Below, in pieces: positions 43,318 to 53,075 of a stretch of DNA of 64,000 nucleotides (position 1 is its first letter; the number at the start of each line of letters is the position of its first letter). Origin of the DNA: Paenibacillus paeoniae (GTDB taxonomy: Bacteria > Bacillota > Bacilli > Paenibacillales > Paenibacillaceae); assembly GCF_003388735.1 (NCBI RefSeq), contig NZ_QUBQ01000002.1, forward strand, positions 558,001 to 622,000. The letters are read 5' to 3'. Below the pieces are notes generated by a model that was given only the letters and a program-made list of their open reading frames with translations, was not told where the DNA came from and did no database searches. Both the position numbers and the translations under genes were made by a program.

Positions 43318-44697
43318 TTATACACTTTCGATGACGTTTGACCCATTCCCACCCTGAAGCCCCTTTTGCACACGCATAAGCCGCAGCAGGAAACCTACGG
43401 CTGCAAATGTAAGTCCGATTATAATGCCCGCCCAGAAACCGTAAGCGTTCATATCGGTATAGACTGCCAGCAAATACCCGGAAGGCAGCCCCACAATCCA
43501 ATAAGAGACAAAGGCAATCAGGAACGGCTTCTGTACATCCTTATAGCCGCGAAGTACACCAAGCAGCGAAGCTTGCGCCGCATCCGAAATCTGATAGAAG
43601 ATCGCAAAAATCAGAAATTGGGCGGCCAGCTTGGCTACGTCCGAATCTTGCGTATACAGGTATGCAATCGGCTCGCGCAGGAAAAACAATACGAATGCGG
43701 ATAAGCCCATAAGTCCTACGCCACCGCCTACTCCAAGCAGGCTGTACTGCCGGGCAGCTTTCATCTTCCCGCTTCCAACGGAATAACCGACAACGATCGT
43801 AAGAGCCATGGATATACTCAGCGGCACCATAAATACTAGCGACGAAAAGCTTAATGCGATCTGGTGCGAAGCAATTGTCCCCGTATCGAACAGCAGCCCC
43901 ATTAGCAGCGTAACGACAGAGAAGATGCTCACTTCAAAAAAGATACCCAGCCCAATCGGTATGCCAATCGTTAAAATTTCCTTCCAGACTTTCAAAGAAG
44001 GTGCAGCCCACTCGATGAACAGCCTATAGGATCGTACAGCAGACACCTTGAACGTCATAACCACGCTAATAATGAATATGAGCCAATACGTAATCGCTGT
44101 AGCGTATCCCGAACCAATACCGCCGTAAGCAGGAACACCAAACTTCCCGAATATGAACACATAATTTAACAAGACATTAAACGGAACGGCTAGCAGTGTT
44201 ATAAACATCGAGATTCGAGTAAAGCCTTGTGCGTCAAAGAAGTACCGCAGCACATTCGAAGCAAATAGCGGTACAATGCCGAACAACAGCGCAATCAAAT
44301 AATAAAAGGCAATATGGGCGACCTTATCTTCCAAGCCCATCAAACCAATCACTGGCTTAAATAAGAAGGAGCCAACTATGATGACCGTCAGCGCCACAAT
44401 CAACGAGACATACAGGGCTTGGCTAATAAACTTGGCAATTCCATTCCGCTTGCCGCTACCGATCATCTGCGACACAATCGGCGTTACCGCCAGCAAAATA
44501 CCGTTAATCCCTGTAATAATAGGCATCCACAGGCTTGAGCCTATCGCAACGCCTGCCAGATCCTCCTTGCTCACCCAGCCCGACATGATGATATCGGTTA
44601 GATTCATAGCATAGAGACCTAGTTGAGTCACCAAAATCGGCCATAATATTTTGAAAAGGAGCCCTGTTTTCTCGCTCCATGTCTCTGCATGATACAT
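43318..44697 (-). CDS. MATE-family multidrug efflux transporter
   Basis: 459-residue, 12-helix MATE exporter (NorM group), expelling cationic drugs with Na+ or H+. Two homologous halves: LLFKILWPILVTQLGLYAMNLTDIIMSG ... GSSLWMPIITGINGILLAVTPIVSQ, and KEILTIGIPIGLGIFFEVSIFSVVTLLMG ... MVPLSISMALTIVVGYSVGSG. The second ATG, at 44697, is 7 bases after AAGGGG, so I prefer it to the one two codons upstream. Downstream of ltaS but separated from it by a terminator. Confidence 0.92.
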   Translation of the reverse strand: MYHAETWSEKTGLLFKILWPILVTQLGLYAMNLTDIIMSGWVSKEDLAGVAIGSSLWMPIITGINGILLAVTPIVSQMIGSGKRNGIAKFISQALYVSLIVALTVIIVGSFLFKPVIGLMGLEDKVAHIAFYYLIALLFGIVPLFASNVLRYFFDAQGFTRISMFITLLAVPFNVLLNYVFIFGKFGVPAYGGIGSGYATAITYWLIFIISVVMTFKVSAVRSYRLFIEWAAPSLKVWKEILTIGIPIGLGIFFEVSIFSVVTLLMGLLFDTGTIASHQIALSFSSLVFMVPLSISMALTIVVGYSVGSGKMKAARQYSLLGVGGGVGLMGLSAFVLFFLREPIAYLYTQDSDVAKLAAQFLIFAIFYQISDAAQASLLGVLRGYKDVQKPFLIAFVSYWIVGLPSGYLLAVYTDMNAYGFWAGIIIGLTFAAVGFLLRLMRVQKGLQGGNGSNVIESV

Positions 44698-44761
44698 ATC
44701 CATTCCCCTTTATGTCTAAAATGCTGCTTCATGCCAATCTGTTGGTTATCGAAAACATACC

Positions 44762-44794
44762 AAAAACACCCTCCAATTCATACGTCGGAGGGTG
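44762..44794 (-). terminator. ltaS terminator
   Basis: CACCCTCC/GGAGGGTG stem with a 12-base loop, then TTTTTGG on the minus strand, 26 bases past the ltaS stop. Confidence 0.88.
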
Positions 44795-44819
44795 CTTCGT
44801 TCGCTTGCTATTACGCGAG

Positions 44820-46694
44820 TTAACGTTTTGGCAGCAGCTTCATATATTCATCCGACAGCTTCATGAGCTCCAGTACGTAATCGTAATCTGCACGGTACTT
44901 GCTGAAATCCTTTACAGGTTCCAGTGTCTTCAAGTCAATAGCTGTGCCGTCTTCAAAGCCTTTGCCAGGAACGAACATAATATCATCGTTAAAGAAAGAT
45001 CCTGTCGGCATGTAATATCTCATGCCAATCACATTCTTCTTCGTATTCAACAAATCCTTGCCGAAGACGGTATGATCTTCTTCCTTCAAGGAAATGCCGA
45101 GCAGATTGGCTACAGTCGGCATCATATCGACCTGTCCCGCTACGCCTTCCATCGTCTTGCCTTCTACTCCCGGAACATGAATGAGCAACGGAATGTTGAA
45201 GCGGCTAGCCTGATCATCGTACTTCACGCCCAGCACTTCTTCAATCCAATCCGAATCATTTTCCTTGATCTGCAGTCCAAAATGGTCTCCGTACGCGACA
45301 AGAATCGTATCTTCCCAGATGCCCTTTTCCTTCAATTGTTCGATAAATTCACCAAGCGCCTTATCGGTATAATTGATTGCTGTCACATAATGCCCCATCT
45401 GTGTGCCGCTCAATTCCGTCGGCAGCTTGATGTTCAGAAAATCTGCTTTCACCCAGAATGGATGATGGCTAGACGTCGAAATGAATTGCGCATAGAAAGG
45501 CTTCCCTTGGTTATGAAGCTCTGTCAGCTTCTCCAGTCCTACACGGTACATCTCCCCGTCAGAAGCGCCAAAGCCATTGAACTTATCATCCTTGAACGAT
45601 GGTCTGTCGTAATATTTGTCAAAGCCAAGGGCAGGATATAGCTTATCCCGATCCCAGAACGTAACATCGTTCACATGGAACGTATTGGAAACATAATTGT
45701 GCTCCGCCAGCAAACGCGGCATGCTAGGAATTTCCCGATCCCCATACCCCTTGGACATCGCAATCGACCCTGTTGGATAAATGCCGGTATTGGAAATAAA
45801 CTCGGCATCGGACGTGTTGCCTTGTCCGATCTGCTGGAATGTCTTCGGGAAGTAGAAGCTTCCATTGGCAATCAGATCATTCAGAACGGGAGTTACCTCC
45901 TGCCCGTTCACCTTCAGACCGATCATCAGATTCTGGAACGACTCCAATTGGATAACAATGACGTTTTTTCCTTTGGCTACGCCATAATAGTTCGGAGTGC
46001 CGGCTTCCACCGCGCTGCCATAAAAGCTATTTTCCAGCTGCTCCAGCGCCTGTCTAGTCTCTGAGGCAGACCCGTGCTTGATTAAGTCGTTCTCGTTCTT
46101 CTCCTTCATTGCCGTAGCTACCTGATAATTCAATACGCCCAGACGCTCCGCCTGCACAAGCTCGTTAGGAATATCGAGGTCCGAACGAATATAGAAGAAT
46201 GAAGCGCCGATCGCAATCATTAGCGCTACACCGACATACACAGGTTTTGCTGCCGGCCGACTTGCCGACTTATCGCCTTTACTCCAGAACGACAACAAGT
46301 ATAAGACGAGCAGAATAGCCAAATCCAAAAACAGAACATAAAATTTCAATTCGATCGCCGATTCGACGCTATCCTTAACTTGTCCAACCTGACCCAGACC
46401 ATGCAGGGCCGTATAGGTCGGAATGCTGCCGAAAAAAGAGAAATAAACCGAGCATGCAAATAAAATAAATGAAAGGATTGCATTGCAGACGCCCATGACC
46501 AGCGTCTTCCATCTCGAAGTTGTGATAAGCTCAAGTACGCACAGGAGCACCAGCACCGCTGCCGCATCAGACAGCAAGCGGCCTACTTGTACCCCATCAA
46601 AGGTAAATTGACGAAATAAGGTCATTTTCAACATAATAAGAATAAAGGTTGTCCAGAAGGGCGCTTTGCGGTAAACGTTCAATATTGAGTTCAT
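44820..46694 (-). CDS. ltaS: Lipoteichoic acid synthase (LtaS family)
   Basis: 624 residues: five membrane helices (about 13-170) and an extracellular sulfatase-fold domain that polymerises glycerol-phosphate from phosphatidylglycerol onto the lipoteichoic acid anchor. Active-site marks: VIVIQLESFQN (metal-binding Glu near 253), catalytic Thr near 293 in GQGNTSDAEF, FHVNDVTFWDRDKLYPALGFD, STSSHHPF and VAYGDHFG. Length fits LtaS/YfnI. ATG 46694 is 8 bases after AGGGAG; a GTG three codons upstream is possible. Divergent from an OmpR-type two-component system, which may relate to envelope control. Confidence 0.95.
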   Translation of the reverse strand: MNSILNVYRKAPFWTTFILIMLKMTLFRQFTFDGVQVGRLLSDAAAVLVLLCVLELITTSRWKTLVMGVCNAILSFILFACSVYFSFFGSIPTYTALHGLGQVGQVKDSVESAIELKFYVLFLDLAILLVLYLLSFWSKGDKSASRPAAKPVYVGVALMIAIGASFFYIRSDLDIPNELVQAERLGVLNYQVATAMKEKNENDLIKHGSASETRQALEQLENSFYGSAVEAGTPNYYGVAKGKNVIVIQLESFQNLMIGLKVNGQEVTPVLNDLIANGSFYFPKTFQQIGQGNTSDAEFISNTGIYPTGSIAMSKGYGDREIPSMPRLLAEHNYVSNTFHVNDVTFWDRDKLYPALGFDKYYDRPSFKDDKFNGFGASDGEMYRVGLEKLTELHNQGKPFYAQFISTSSHHPFWVKADFLNIKLPTELSGTQMGHYVTAINYTDKALGEFIEQLKEKGIWEDTILVAYGDHFGLQIKENDSDWIEEVLGVKYDDQASRFNIPLLIHVPGVEGKTMEGVAGQVDMMPTVANLLGISLKEEDHTVFGKDLLNTKKNVIGMRYYMPTGSFFNDDIMFVPGKGFEDGTAIDLKTLEPVKDFSKYRADYDYVLELMKLSDEYMKLLPKR

Positions 46695-46827
46695 TGTTCT
46701 CACTCCCTATAATCCCTTGCCAAAAAGAAAAACCGTCCCAATTGACGGTCTCACGCAGCACAAATGTTAACACTATATTAACGTATTTTGAGAGAGAAAT
46801 AAATAGGGAATGATAGGAGGCCTCACC

Positions 46828-47508
46828 ATGAAAGTTCATATTTTGACGGCAGATGACGATCCGCACATTCGTGAGCTTCTAGGATTCTACTTACGGAAGG
46901 AAGGGTATTCCGTGCAAGAAGCGGAGAATGGAGCAGCAGCGGCAAGGCTGCTTGAGCATACGCCGGTGCATTTGGCTATAGTCGACGTCATGTTGCCGCT
47001 GAAGAACGGCTGGGAGCTATGCGAGGAAATCCGCCGTTACTACGATATTCCAGTCATCCTGCTCACTGCCAAGGGAGAGCAGCGGGACAAAGCAAAAGGC
47101 TTTCGCTCCGGAACGGACGATTATATCGTGAAGCCCTTCGAGCCGGAGGAACTGCTCTTTCGCGTGAAGGCGCTTCTTCGCCGCTATCAGATGGTATCAT
47201 CTGATTTGATCACTCTTCGGAATACGGTCATCAATCGCAGAAGCTATGAAATCACTGTTAACGGCGAGCCGCTTCAGCTCCCGCTCAAAGAGTTCGAGCT
47301 GTTGGCCCAGCTTGCCGCCCATCCCGGACAGCTGTTTACCCGGGAGCAGCTATTGCGGCTGGTATGGGGAGAAGGCTACAGGGGCGACAGCCGTACCATC
47401 GACGTCCATATTAAGAGGCTGCGCGAGAGGTTCGCCGATATATGCGAGGATGTAGTCATTAAGACGGTGAGAGGCATCGGCTATAAGCTCGAGGCTCCTG
47501 TAGGATGA
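46828..47508 (+). CDS. OmpR/PhoB-family response regulator
   Basis: 226-residue regulator: receiver with acidic pocket ADDDPHIRELL (8-18), phospho-acceptor Asp53 (IVDVMLP), Thr in LLTAKGE and Lys in YIVKPFEPEE. The winged-helix DNA-binding domain includes PLKEFELLAQLAAHPG, RTIDVHIKRLRERF and KTVRGIGYKLE. ATG 46828 is preceded by AGGAGG at 7 bases. The stop overlaps the kinase start (ATGA). Likely controls the downstream MMPL gene and perhaps ltaS across the divergent promoter region. Confidence 0.94.
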   Translation: MKVHILTADDDPHIRELLGFYLRKEGYSVQEAENGAAAARLLEHTPVHLAIVDVMLPLKNGWELCEEIRRYYDIPVILLTAKGEQRDKAKGFRSGTDDYIVKPFEPEELLFRVKALLRRYQMVSSDLITLRNTVINRRSYEITVNGEPLQLPLKEFELLAQLAAHPGQLFTREQLLRLVWGEGYRGDSRTIDVHIKRLRERFADICEDVVIKTVRGIGYKLEAPVG

Positions 47509-48881
47509 AGACGCTTTATGTCCGAATTGTCGCTATCTTTATTCTGATTGCAGCTATTAGTTCCGTACTCGCCCTATTTATCGCCAACGCTTATTATGCC
47601 AACCGCCTGAAAACCTACAACGAAGATCAACTGCTGCCTGTTGCTATACAGGTTCGCGATTTATACGAAGCAGCCCCGGATATGGATATTGATGCATACT
47701 TTGACCGCGTGGGCGCCATGGGATTTCAGATTTATTTGGTAGATGAGAACTTAACGGGACACATCTACGGAGCGCCATTCAAGCATACCGCCTTTGATCC
47801 TGCGATTGCGGAATCCGTATTCGCCGGAAAAACGTATCTGGGCTTGCAAGGCGAAAGACGTTTTCTGGAAATTATCGGTTACTTCGAGAACAGCATTCGC
47901 AATACTGTCGGTATACCGCTTCAGTCCGAGGACGGGGTCTACGCCATGTTCCTCCGTCCAAACTTGCTGCAACAGCTAGGCGAAATTCGTATTCTTCTAG
48001 CCATATTGCTAGGTCATGCCTTCCTTCTTATTCTAGCCCTTATTGTCATTCTGACCCGCACGATTGTGAAGCCGCTAAAAGCGCTGAAGGCGGCCACCCG
48101 CAAAATCGTCGGAGGCGACTACCGCATCGAGCTGGACGTAAAGCGCAAAGATGAAATCGGCGAGCTGGCGAGAGACTTCTCCCATATGGCTCAGGGATTG
48201 GAACGGCTGGACGACATGAGGCAGGAATTCGTGGCTAATGTGTCGCATGAATTCCAGACGCCAGTCACGACTATTCAAGGCTTCGCCCAAGCGATCCTGG
48301 ACAACAAGACCTCAGCAGAGGAGCAGCGCGATTATTTGAACATTATCCATATGGAATCGGGACGATTATCGTCACTCAGCAAGCAGCTTCTTACCCTTGC
48401 AGCTCTGGACAAGGAAACAGCACTGATTCAGAGAGAGACTTTTCGGCTAGATGAGCAGATTCGCCAGGTGTTGATCATGACGGAATGGCAATGGTCGAAG
48501 AAGCAGCTCGAATTAGCGCTTGAGCTTCCGGAAGTGATGATTGCCGCCGATAAGAACTTGCTGTATCAAGTATGGATGAACCTGATTGGGAACGGAATGA
48601 AATTCACCCGTCCCGGCGACTGCATTACGATAGACATCAACGTTCGTCAAGCTGTCGTCGTCACCATCTCCGATACAGGGATCGGCATATCGCAGGAGGA
48701 GCTTCCATACATCTTCGACCGTTTTTTCAAAGCAGACCAGTCAAGAGGTCGCTCGCATTCAGGCAGCGGCCTGGGTCTGTCGATCAGCCGCAAGATCGTC
48801 GAGCTGCACGGCGGCACCATTACGGTAAGCAGCGAGCCGAGCAAAGGAACAAGCTTTACCGTAACGCTCCCCCAATTGTAA
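47505..48881 (+). CDS. Sensor histidine kinase with HAMP domain
   Basis: 458 residues. Helix 1 at about 7-28, extracellular sensor region 30-155, helix 2 at about 158-182, HAMP (IVKPLKALKAATRKIVGGDY), HisKA VANVSHEFQTPVTTIQGF with His near 248, ATPase boxes NLIGNGMKF, ISDTGIGI, FDRFFKAD and GSGLGLSISRKI. The usual S-H-E-L/F-R-T-P motif reads SHEFQTP, with Gln for Arg, a modest variation known in this class. Partner of the preceding regulator; the signal is unknown. Confidence 0.93.
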   Translation: MKTLYVRIVAIFILIAAISSVLALFIANAYYANRLKTYNEDQLLPVAIQVRDLYEAAPDMDIDAYFDRVGAMGFQIYLVDENLTGHIYGAPFKHTAFDPAIAESVFAGKTYLGLQGERRFLEIIGYFENSIRNTVGIPLQSEDGVYAMFLRPNLLQQLGEIRILLAILLGHAFLLILALIVILTRTIVKPLKALKAATRKIVGGDYRIELDVKRKDEIGELARDFSHMAQGLERLDDMRQEFVANVSHEFQTPVTTIQGFAQAILDNKTSAEEQRDYLNIIHMESGRLSSLSKQLLTLAALDKETALIQRETFRLDEQIRQVLIMTEWQWSKKQLELALELPEVMIAADKNLLYQVWMNLIGNGMKFTRPGDCITIDINVRQAVVVTISDTGIGISQEELPYIFDRFFKADQSRGRSHSGSGLGLSISRKIVELHGGTITVSSEPSKGTSFTVTLPQL

Positions 48882-48907
48882 TACTCCGTTCATCCATCGT
48901 TCATATT

Positions 48908-48941
48908 CCTGTTCTACGATGAGCCATATCGCTAGAACAGG
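48908..48941 (+). promoter_or_regulatory. Hairpin overlapping the MMPL gene ribosome binding site
   Basis: CCTGTTCTA pairs with TAGAACAGG, extended by CGAT/ATCG. The last three bases of the right arm belong to AGGAGG (48939-48944), the only good ribosome binding site for the ATG at 48959. It might regulate translation or be an operator; there is no T-run. Confidence 0.55.
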
Positions 48942-48958
48942 AGGTATTACGTATACTC

Positions 48959-51196
48959 ATGCATTCCTTTTTTTATGGATTGGCTCGCGTCGTCAGCAGC
49001 CGCAAGGGCAGCCTGTCGATTCTCATCATTTGGCTGGCCCTTGTCATTATACTGTCTGCGCTAGCTCCAGGCTCCAGAGAACACGCAATCAGCAGCAGCG
49101 AAGACAGTATTCACCTGAATACGCCTTCTGCCGAAGCTCGCGCATTGGCACAAGAGCATTTCCCTTCCAATGACGGACTTATTGCTCTATTGCTATTTCA
49201 TGACGATTCCGCCCTAACGGAAGAACAACGGACTGCCATCTCAACGATAAGCGAGTGGCTGTCTTCCGATCAGAAACCAGAATATCTCGCAGGCGCGATG
49301 CCTTATCATTTATTCCCGGAAGAAACTCAAAAGCGCTTGTATGCCGAGGACGGCAGCACGATGCTATTGAGCGCCGCGCTTCAGAAAGGAGCCGACTCCA
49401 AGGCAATCAGCGCTACGCTGGACGAAATACGGGGCTATGCGGATTCCATTGGCCTTCACGGGATGCGTCTGGAAGTGACGGGACCAGCCGGCATTGCTGC
49501 AGATACGACCAAGCTGTTCCAGAATGCGGATATGGTCCTGCTTTTCTCGACTGTTGCACTCATTCTGGTCATACTGGTCATCATTTATCGTTCACCGCTG
49601 CTGGCCGTCCTCCCGCTCGTTATTGCCGGCATCGTATACGGCGTCGTTGATCGGGTGATCGGCATTGCCGCTTCGAATGGCTGGATTGTAGTGGATAAGC
49701 AAGCCATCTCCATTATGATGATCCTTCTCTTCGCCGTCCTGACTGACTATTGTTTGTTTGTAGTCTCCCGCTATCGCGAGGAACTGGCACGACTTGCTTC
49801 CAAGCACGATGCCATGAAGGCCGCGATGACGGGCGTCGGCGAGCCGATTCTATTCAGCGGCGGAACCGTGCTGCTGGCCGTCATCTCTCTCTTCGCCGCT
49901 GTCTTCCAGCCCTACCACTACTTCGCTCCGGTATTCGCGATCGCGATGGTCGTCCTGTTACTGGGCGGACTGACGCTTATTCCTGCCGTATTCACGCTTA
50001 CAGGCAGAGCCGCCTTCTGGCCGTTCAAGCCGAAGCTGGTATCCCCTGCTAAGCATCGCGAAGGACTGTGGTCAGCGATCGGGCGCTTCGTGACCAAACG
50101 ATCCGCATTCACGGCCATCAGCGTTACAATATTCATGTTGCTCGCTGCAGCCAATGTGGCAAGCATTTCTTTTTCATTCAATCTGATGAAATCCTTTCCT
50201 CAAGAACTCTCCTCCCGACAAGGCTTCGAGCTTCTGGAGGAACACTATCCCAAAGGACGGCTGGCTCCTGTAACCGTATTGTTGGAGAGCAGCGGCAAGA
50301 TTGAACCGTCGGAGGAATGGCTGAACAGTCTCAGAGCGCTTGGCGACCGGATAAAAGCTGTGAACGGCGTGGAGAGCTTGACGCCTGATCCGGCAGCCAT
50401 CGCCGCAGCCGGCGACGCGGCTTCCCTGCCGCGCGACTTCTTGTCGAGCGATGGAGGGGCGATCAAGCTGGAGCTGACGCTGACCGAGCATCCTTATGAA
50501 GCAGAAGCTCTGTCAACCGTGAAGCAGCTTCGCGACACAAGCGACGATATGCTTCAGAGCAGCGGCTTCAGCCCAGGAAGCGCGAAGCTTCACTATGCCG
50601 GAGCCACTGCGCAGCAGCTCGATGTGCGGGACATGAACCGGCAAGACACTATCGTCGTATTCTCGATTGTGATCGTACTCATTACCGTCATGCTGATCTT
50701 CCAGGCCAGGTCTATATGGATTGCACTTACAATGATGGGTACGATGCTGCTTTCCTACGTCGCTTCTTTCGGCATCGGTTGGGCTATTCTGCACTATGGA
50801 CTGGGGTATGACACAATCAGCTACCGTCTTCCTCTTTACGCTTTTGTGTTCTCGATTGCGCTGGGCGTTGACTACAACATTATGCTGGTATCCCGCATTA
50901 TAGAGGAATCGCGCAAGCGGGATTGGAGGGAAGCCGTAAGAGTCGGCGTATCGCGTACAGGCAGCGTCATCTCGTCCGCAGGCATTATATTGGCAGCCAC
51001 CTTCTGCGTACTCATGACACAGCCGCTGCAGGAGCTTTTCTTATTCGGGTTCATCATGGCAATTGGCATCTTGCTGGATACGTTTGTCGTACGCGGCATG
51101 CTGCTGCCCTCTCTGTTGGTACTCATGCGCAACCGGCTATCCATCTCTCATTCGGTAAAACTTAAACCGAGCCCATCCCATTCTGAACGGTCTTAA
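48959..51196 (+). CDS. MMPL/RND-superfamily transporter (YdfJ/YdgH-like)
   Basis: 745-residue membrane protein with two MMPL domains and about twelve helices. Each half has one N-terminal helix (15-36; about 385-405), an extracellular domain and a bundle of five helices; the charged-in-membrane motif LTDYCLFVVSRYREE of half 1 corresponds to LGVDYNIMLVSRIIEES in half 2 (proton relay). Bacterial relatives export lipids or lipophilic compounds. The order two-component system then MMPL matches ydfHI-ydfJ of Bacillus subtilis in arrangement. AGGAGG lies 14 bases upstream, unusually far, and within a hairpin. Confidence 0.9.
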   Translation: MHSFFYGLARVVSSRKGSLSILIIWLALVIILSALAPGSREHAISSSEDSIHLNTPSAEARALAQEHFPSNDGLIALLLFHDDSALTEEQRTAISTISEWLSSDQKPEYLAGAMPYHLFPEETQKRLYAEDGSTMLLSAALQKGADSKAISATLDEIRGYADSIGLHGMRLEVTGPAGIAADTTKLFQNADMVLLFSTVALILVILVIIYRSPLLAVLPLVIAGIVYGVVDRVIGIAASNGWIVVDKQAISIMMILLFAVLTDYCLFVVSRYREELARLASKHDAMKAAMTGVGEPILFSGGTVLLAVISLFAAVFQPYHYFAPVFAIAMVVLLLGGLTLIPAVFTLTGRAAFWPFKPKLVSPAKHREGLWSAIGRFVTKRSAFTAISVTIFMLLAAANVASISFSFNLMKSFPQELSSRQGFELLEEHYPKGRLAPVTVLLESSGKIEPSEEWLNSLRALGDRIKAVNGVESLTPDPAAIAAAGDAASLPRDFLSSDGGAIKLELTLTEHPYEAEALSTVKQLRDTSDDMLQSSGFSPGSAKLHYAGATAQQLDVRDMNRQDTIVVFSIVIVLITVMLIFQARSIWIALTMMGTMLLSYVASFGIGWAILHYGLGYDTISYRLPLYAFVFSIALGVDYNIMLVSRIIEESRKRDWREAVRVGVSRTGSVISSAGIILAATFCVLMTQPLQELFLFGFIMAIGILLDTFVVRGMLLPSLLVLMRNRLSISHSVKLKPSPSHSERS

Positions 51197-51235
51197 ATGC
51201 AGGCTGTTTCCATCAGCTGTTGCTCCATTCAAAAG

Positions 51236-51283
51236 AAAGCCGCTTCGTGCAGACGATCTAATCGTCCGCCGCGAAGCGGCTTT
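51236..51283. terminator. Bidirectional terminator, MMPL / ABC exporter
   Basis: 12-bp stem AAAGCCGCTTCG with its complement, plus inner GACGAT/ATCGTC; T-rich on both strands beyond the stem. Lies between convergent genes. Confidence 0.92.
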
Positions 51284-51305
51284 CTTATGTTTCTATTAGC
51301 GTCGA

Positions 51306-53075
51306 TTAATGATTTTCGTCGCCTTGCCACAACCGGCGGAACGATTCGCTTGAAGCTAGGAGATCCTCCAGTTTCCCTTCCGCCTCCACTTGCCCGTCCT
51401 TCATCATCAGAATATGGTCAGCTTGCGCAAGCGCAGCCTTTCGATGCGAGATCACAAGACAAGTCGCATCTCCGCGCTCCTGGAATAATCTGGCCCATAG
51501 CTTCTGCTCCGTCTCCACATCCAGCGCGCTGGACAGATCGTCGAACACATATAACTCTGCTTCTCTAACGAGCATTCTTGCCGCTGCCGTACGTTGAGCC
51601 TGACCTCCCGACAGCTTGACGCCACGCGGACCTATCACAGTCCCAAGTCCGAGCGGCAAGCCTGCCAAGTCTTCGGTCATAACCGCTGTATGAATGGCCC
51701 GCTGCAATTGATCCCCCTGCTCGGCCTGCCCCAGCAGAATATTCTCCTTTAAGGTATCGCTATAGAGCCTTGGCACTTGAGCGGTATAGGCGCTTCGCGG
51801 AGGAACGAAGAACGAACCCGCATCTTCCACAGGCTTGCCGTTCCAACATACCGTACCGGCATCCTTCGGCAGCAATCCAAGCAGTGCGCGGACAAGCGTT
51901 GTTTTGCCTGAGCCGATCGGTCCGGTCACGACCGTAAACGATCCTCTTTTCAACTGAAAATCAATGCCCTCAATGCCTCTTCCCGTCTCGGGATATCGGT
52001 ACGTCAGCCCTTGCGCAGATAGCATCTGCAACTTCTCGCTAGATGACAACGACTCTGAATGGGGATCTGCCGCACTATTGTCTTTGCGAAGATGTAGTGA
52101 CTTGAATGCCGTCAGCAGCTTGGCCGGAGCCCCCTGCAATATCCAGGTCAGTCGTGATATCGCAACACCCATCTGCTTGAAGTACGTCAGAAACTTGCCG
52201 AAGTTGGCGATAAACTGCGTGACGAAGGTCAAATAATAGACAAACAACGCAAAGTCGCCAACAGCAAACTCTCCTCCGCGCATCTTGGTACCCGCCAGCA
52301 GTAGTATGAGACCGGTTCCCAAGTTAACGGTGTTGGAGAAAATCGAATCGAGCCCCTCTGTCATCAGCTTGTCCTTCAGCATCGTCTTGCGGCGAGTGTC
52401 ATTCAACGCGCGGAAGCGGTCTACGACCCGCTTCTCCGCTCCAGCCACCTGAATAGCCTGTACATTGCCGAACATATCGCTAATGGCTCCCGTCACTTGG
52501 GAGGTCGCTTCGCGGCTTGCGGAGCGATACCTCTGCAATCTTGTTGTCGCAAGCTGGGCTGCAATAACTATAAGCACAAGCGGCAAGAATACCAGCATCG
52601 TCATCTGCGCATCAATCCGAACGAGGATAAAACAGGATACCACTGCAAAACATGTCATGCCAAACACATCGACTGACCAGCTCACCGCTTCCTCCGACTG
52701 ATCAACATCGTCACGAAAGTGGCTAATAGCCTCGCCTGGCGAACAAGGGATTGCCTTGGCCCCAGGTTCCTTCAGCACATGCTCTAATAGATTACGACGA
52801 AGCAGCATACCCATACGGAAACGGAAATTCACATCCGTTATAAAACCGATCCATATACTGGCGCTCCTTGCCATCGCGGCCCCAAGCAGCAGGGCAATAA
52901 TCGTCCCCGTGCCGATTGCGGCAGCGCCGCTCAGCTCAAGGGAATCAAAAAACATCTTCATAATAAGGCCAGGGAAAATGGGCATCAAATAAATAATCGT
53001 CCACATCAAGGCATTGGCTATATACCAGCCCTTCCGATAGCCGATCAAACGCATCATAAATTGAAAGGAACTCAT
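51306..53075 (-). CDS. Heterodimeric ABC exporter subunit, Walker B Asp variant
   Basis: 589-residue half-transporter: membrane domain (1-330, six helices) and nucleotide-binding domain. Walker A GPIGSGKTT near 385, full signature LSGGQAQR near 490, Walker B LYVFDDLSSALD and switch His in VISHRKAAL. The catalytic Glu after Walker B is Asp here, so this ATP site is expected to be weak. The ATG overlaps the stop of its partner by 4 bases; in-frame sequence upstream to 53240 is inside the partner gene. Works as a heterodimer with the next gene, as in TM287/288 or BmrCD. Substrate unknown. Confidence 0.92.
   Translation of the reverse strand: MSSFQFMMRLIGYRKGWYIANALMWTIIYLMPIFPGLIMKMFFDSLELSGAAAIGTGTIIALLLGAAMARSASIWIGFITDVNFRFRMGMLLRRNLLEHVLKEPGAKAIPCSPGEAISHFRDDVDQSEEAVSWSVDVFGMTCFAVVSCFILVRIDAQMTMLVFLPLVLIVIAAQLATTRLQRYRSASREATSQVTGAISDMFGNVQAIQVAGAEKRVVDRFRALNDTRRKTMLKDKLMTEGLDSIFSNTVNLGTGLILLLAGTKMRGGEFAVGDFALFVYYLTFVTQFIANFGKFLTYFKQMGVAISRLTWILQGAPAKLLTAFKSLHLRKDNSAADPHSESLSSSEKLQMLSAQGLTYRYPETGRGIEGIDFQLKRGSFTVVTGPIGSGKTTLVRALLGLLPKDAGTVCWNGKPVEDAGSFFVPPRSAYTAQVPRLYSDTLKENILLGQAEQGDQLQRAIHTAVMTEDLAGLPLGLGTVIGPRGVKLSGGQAQRTAAARMLVREAELYVFDDLSSALDVETEQKLWARLFQERGDATCLVISHRKAALAQADHILMMKDGQVEAEGKLEDLLASSESFRRLWQGDENH

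Noticed and set aside
44679..45641. 320-residue plus-strand frame inside ltaS
   Set aside because: Antisense shadow of a gene with catalytic motifs on the other strand.
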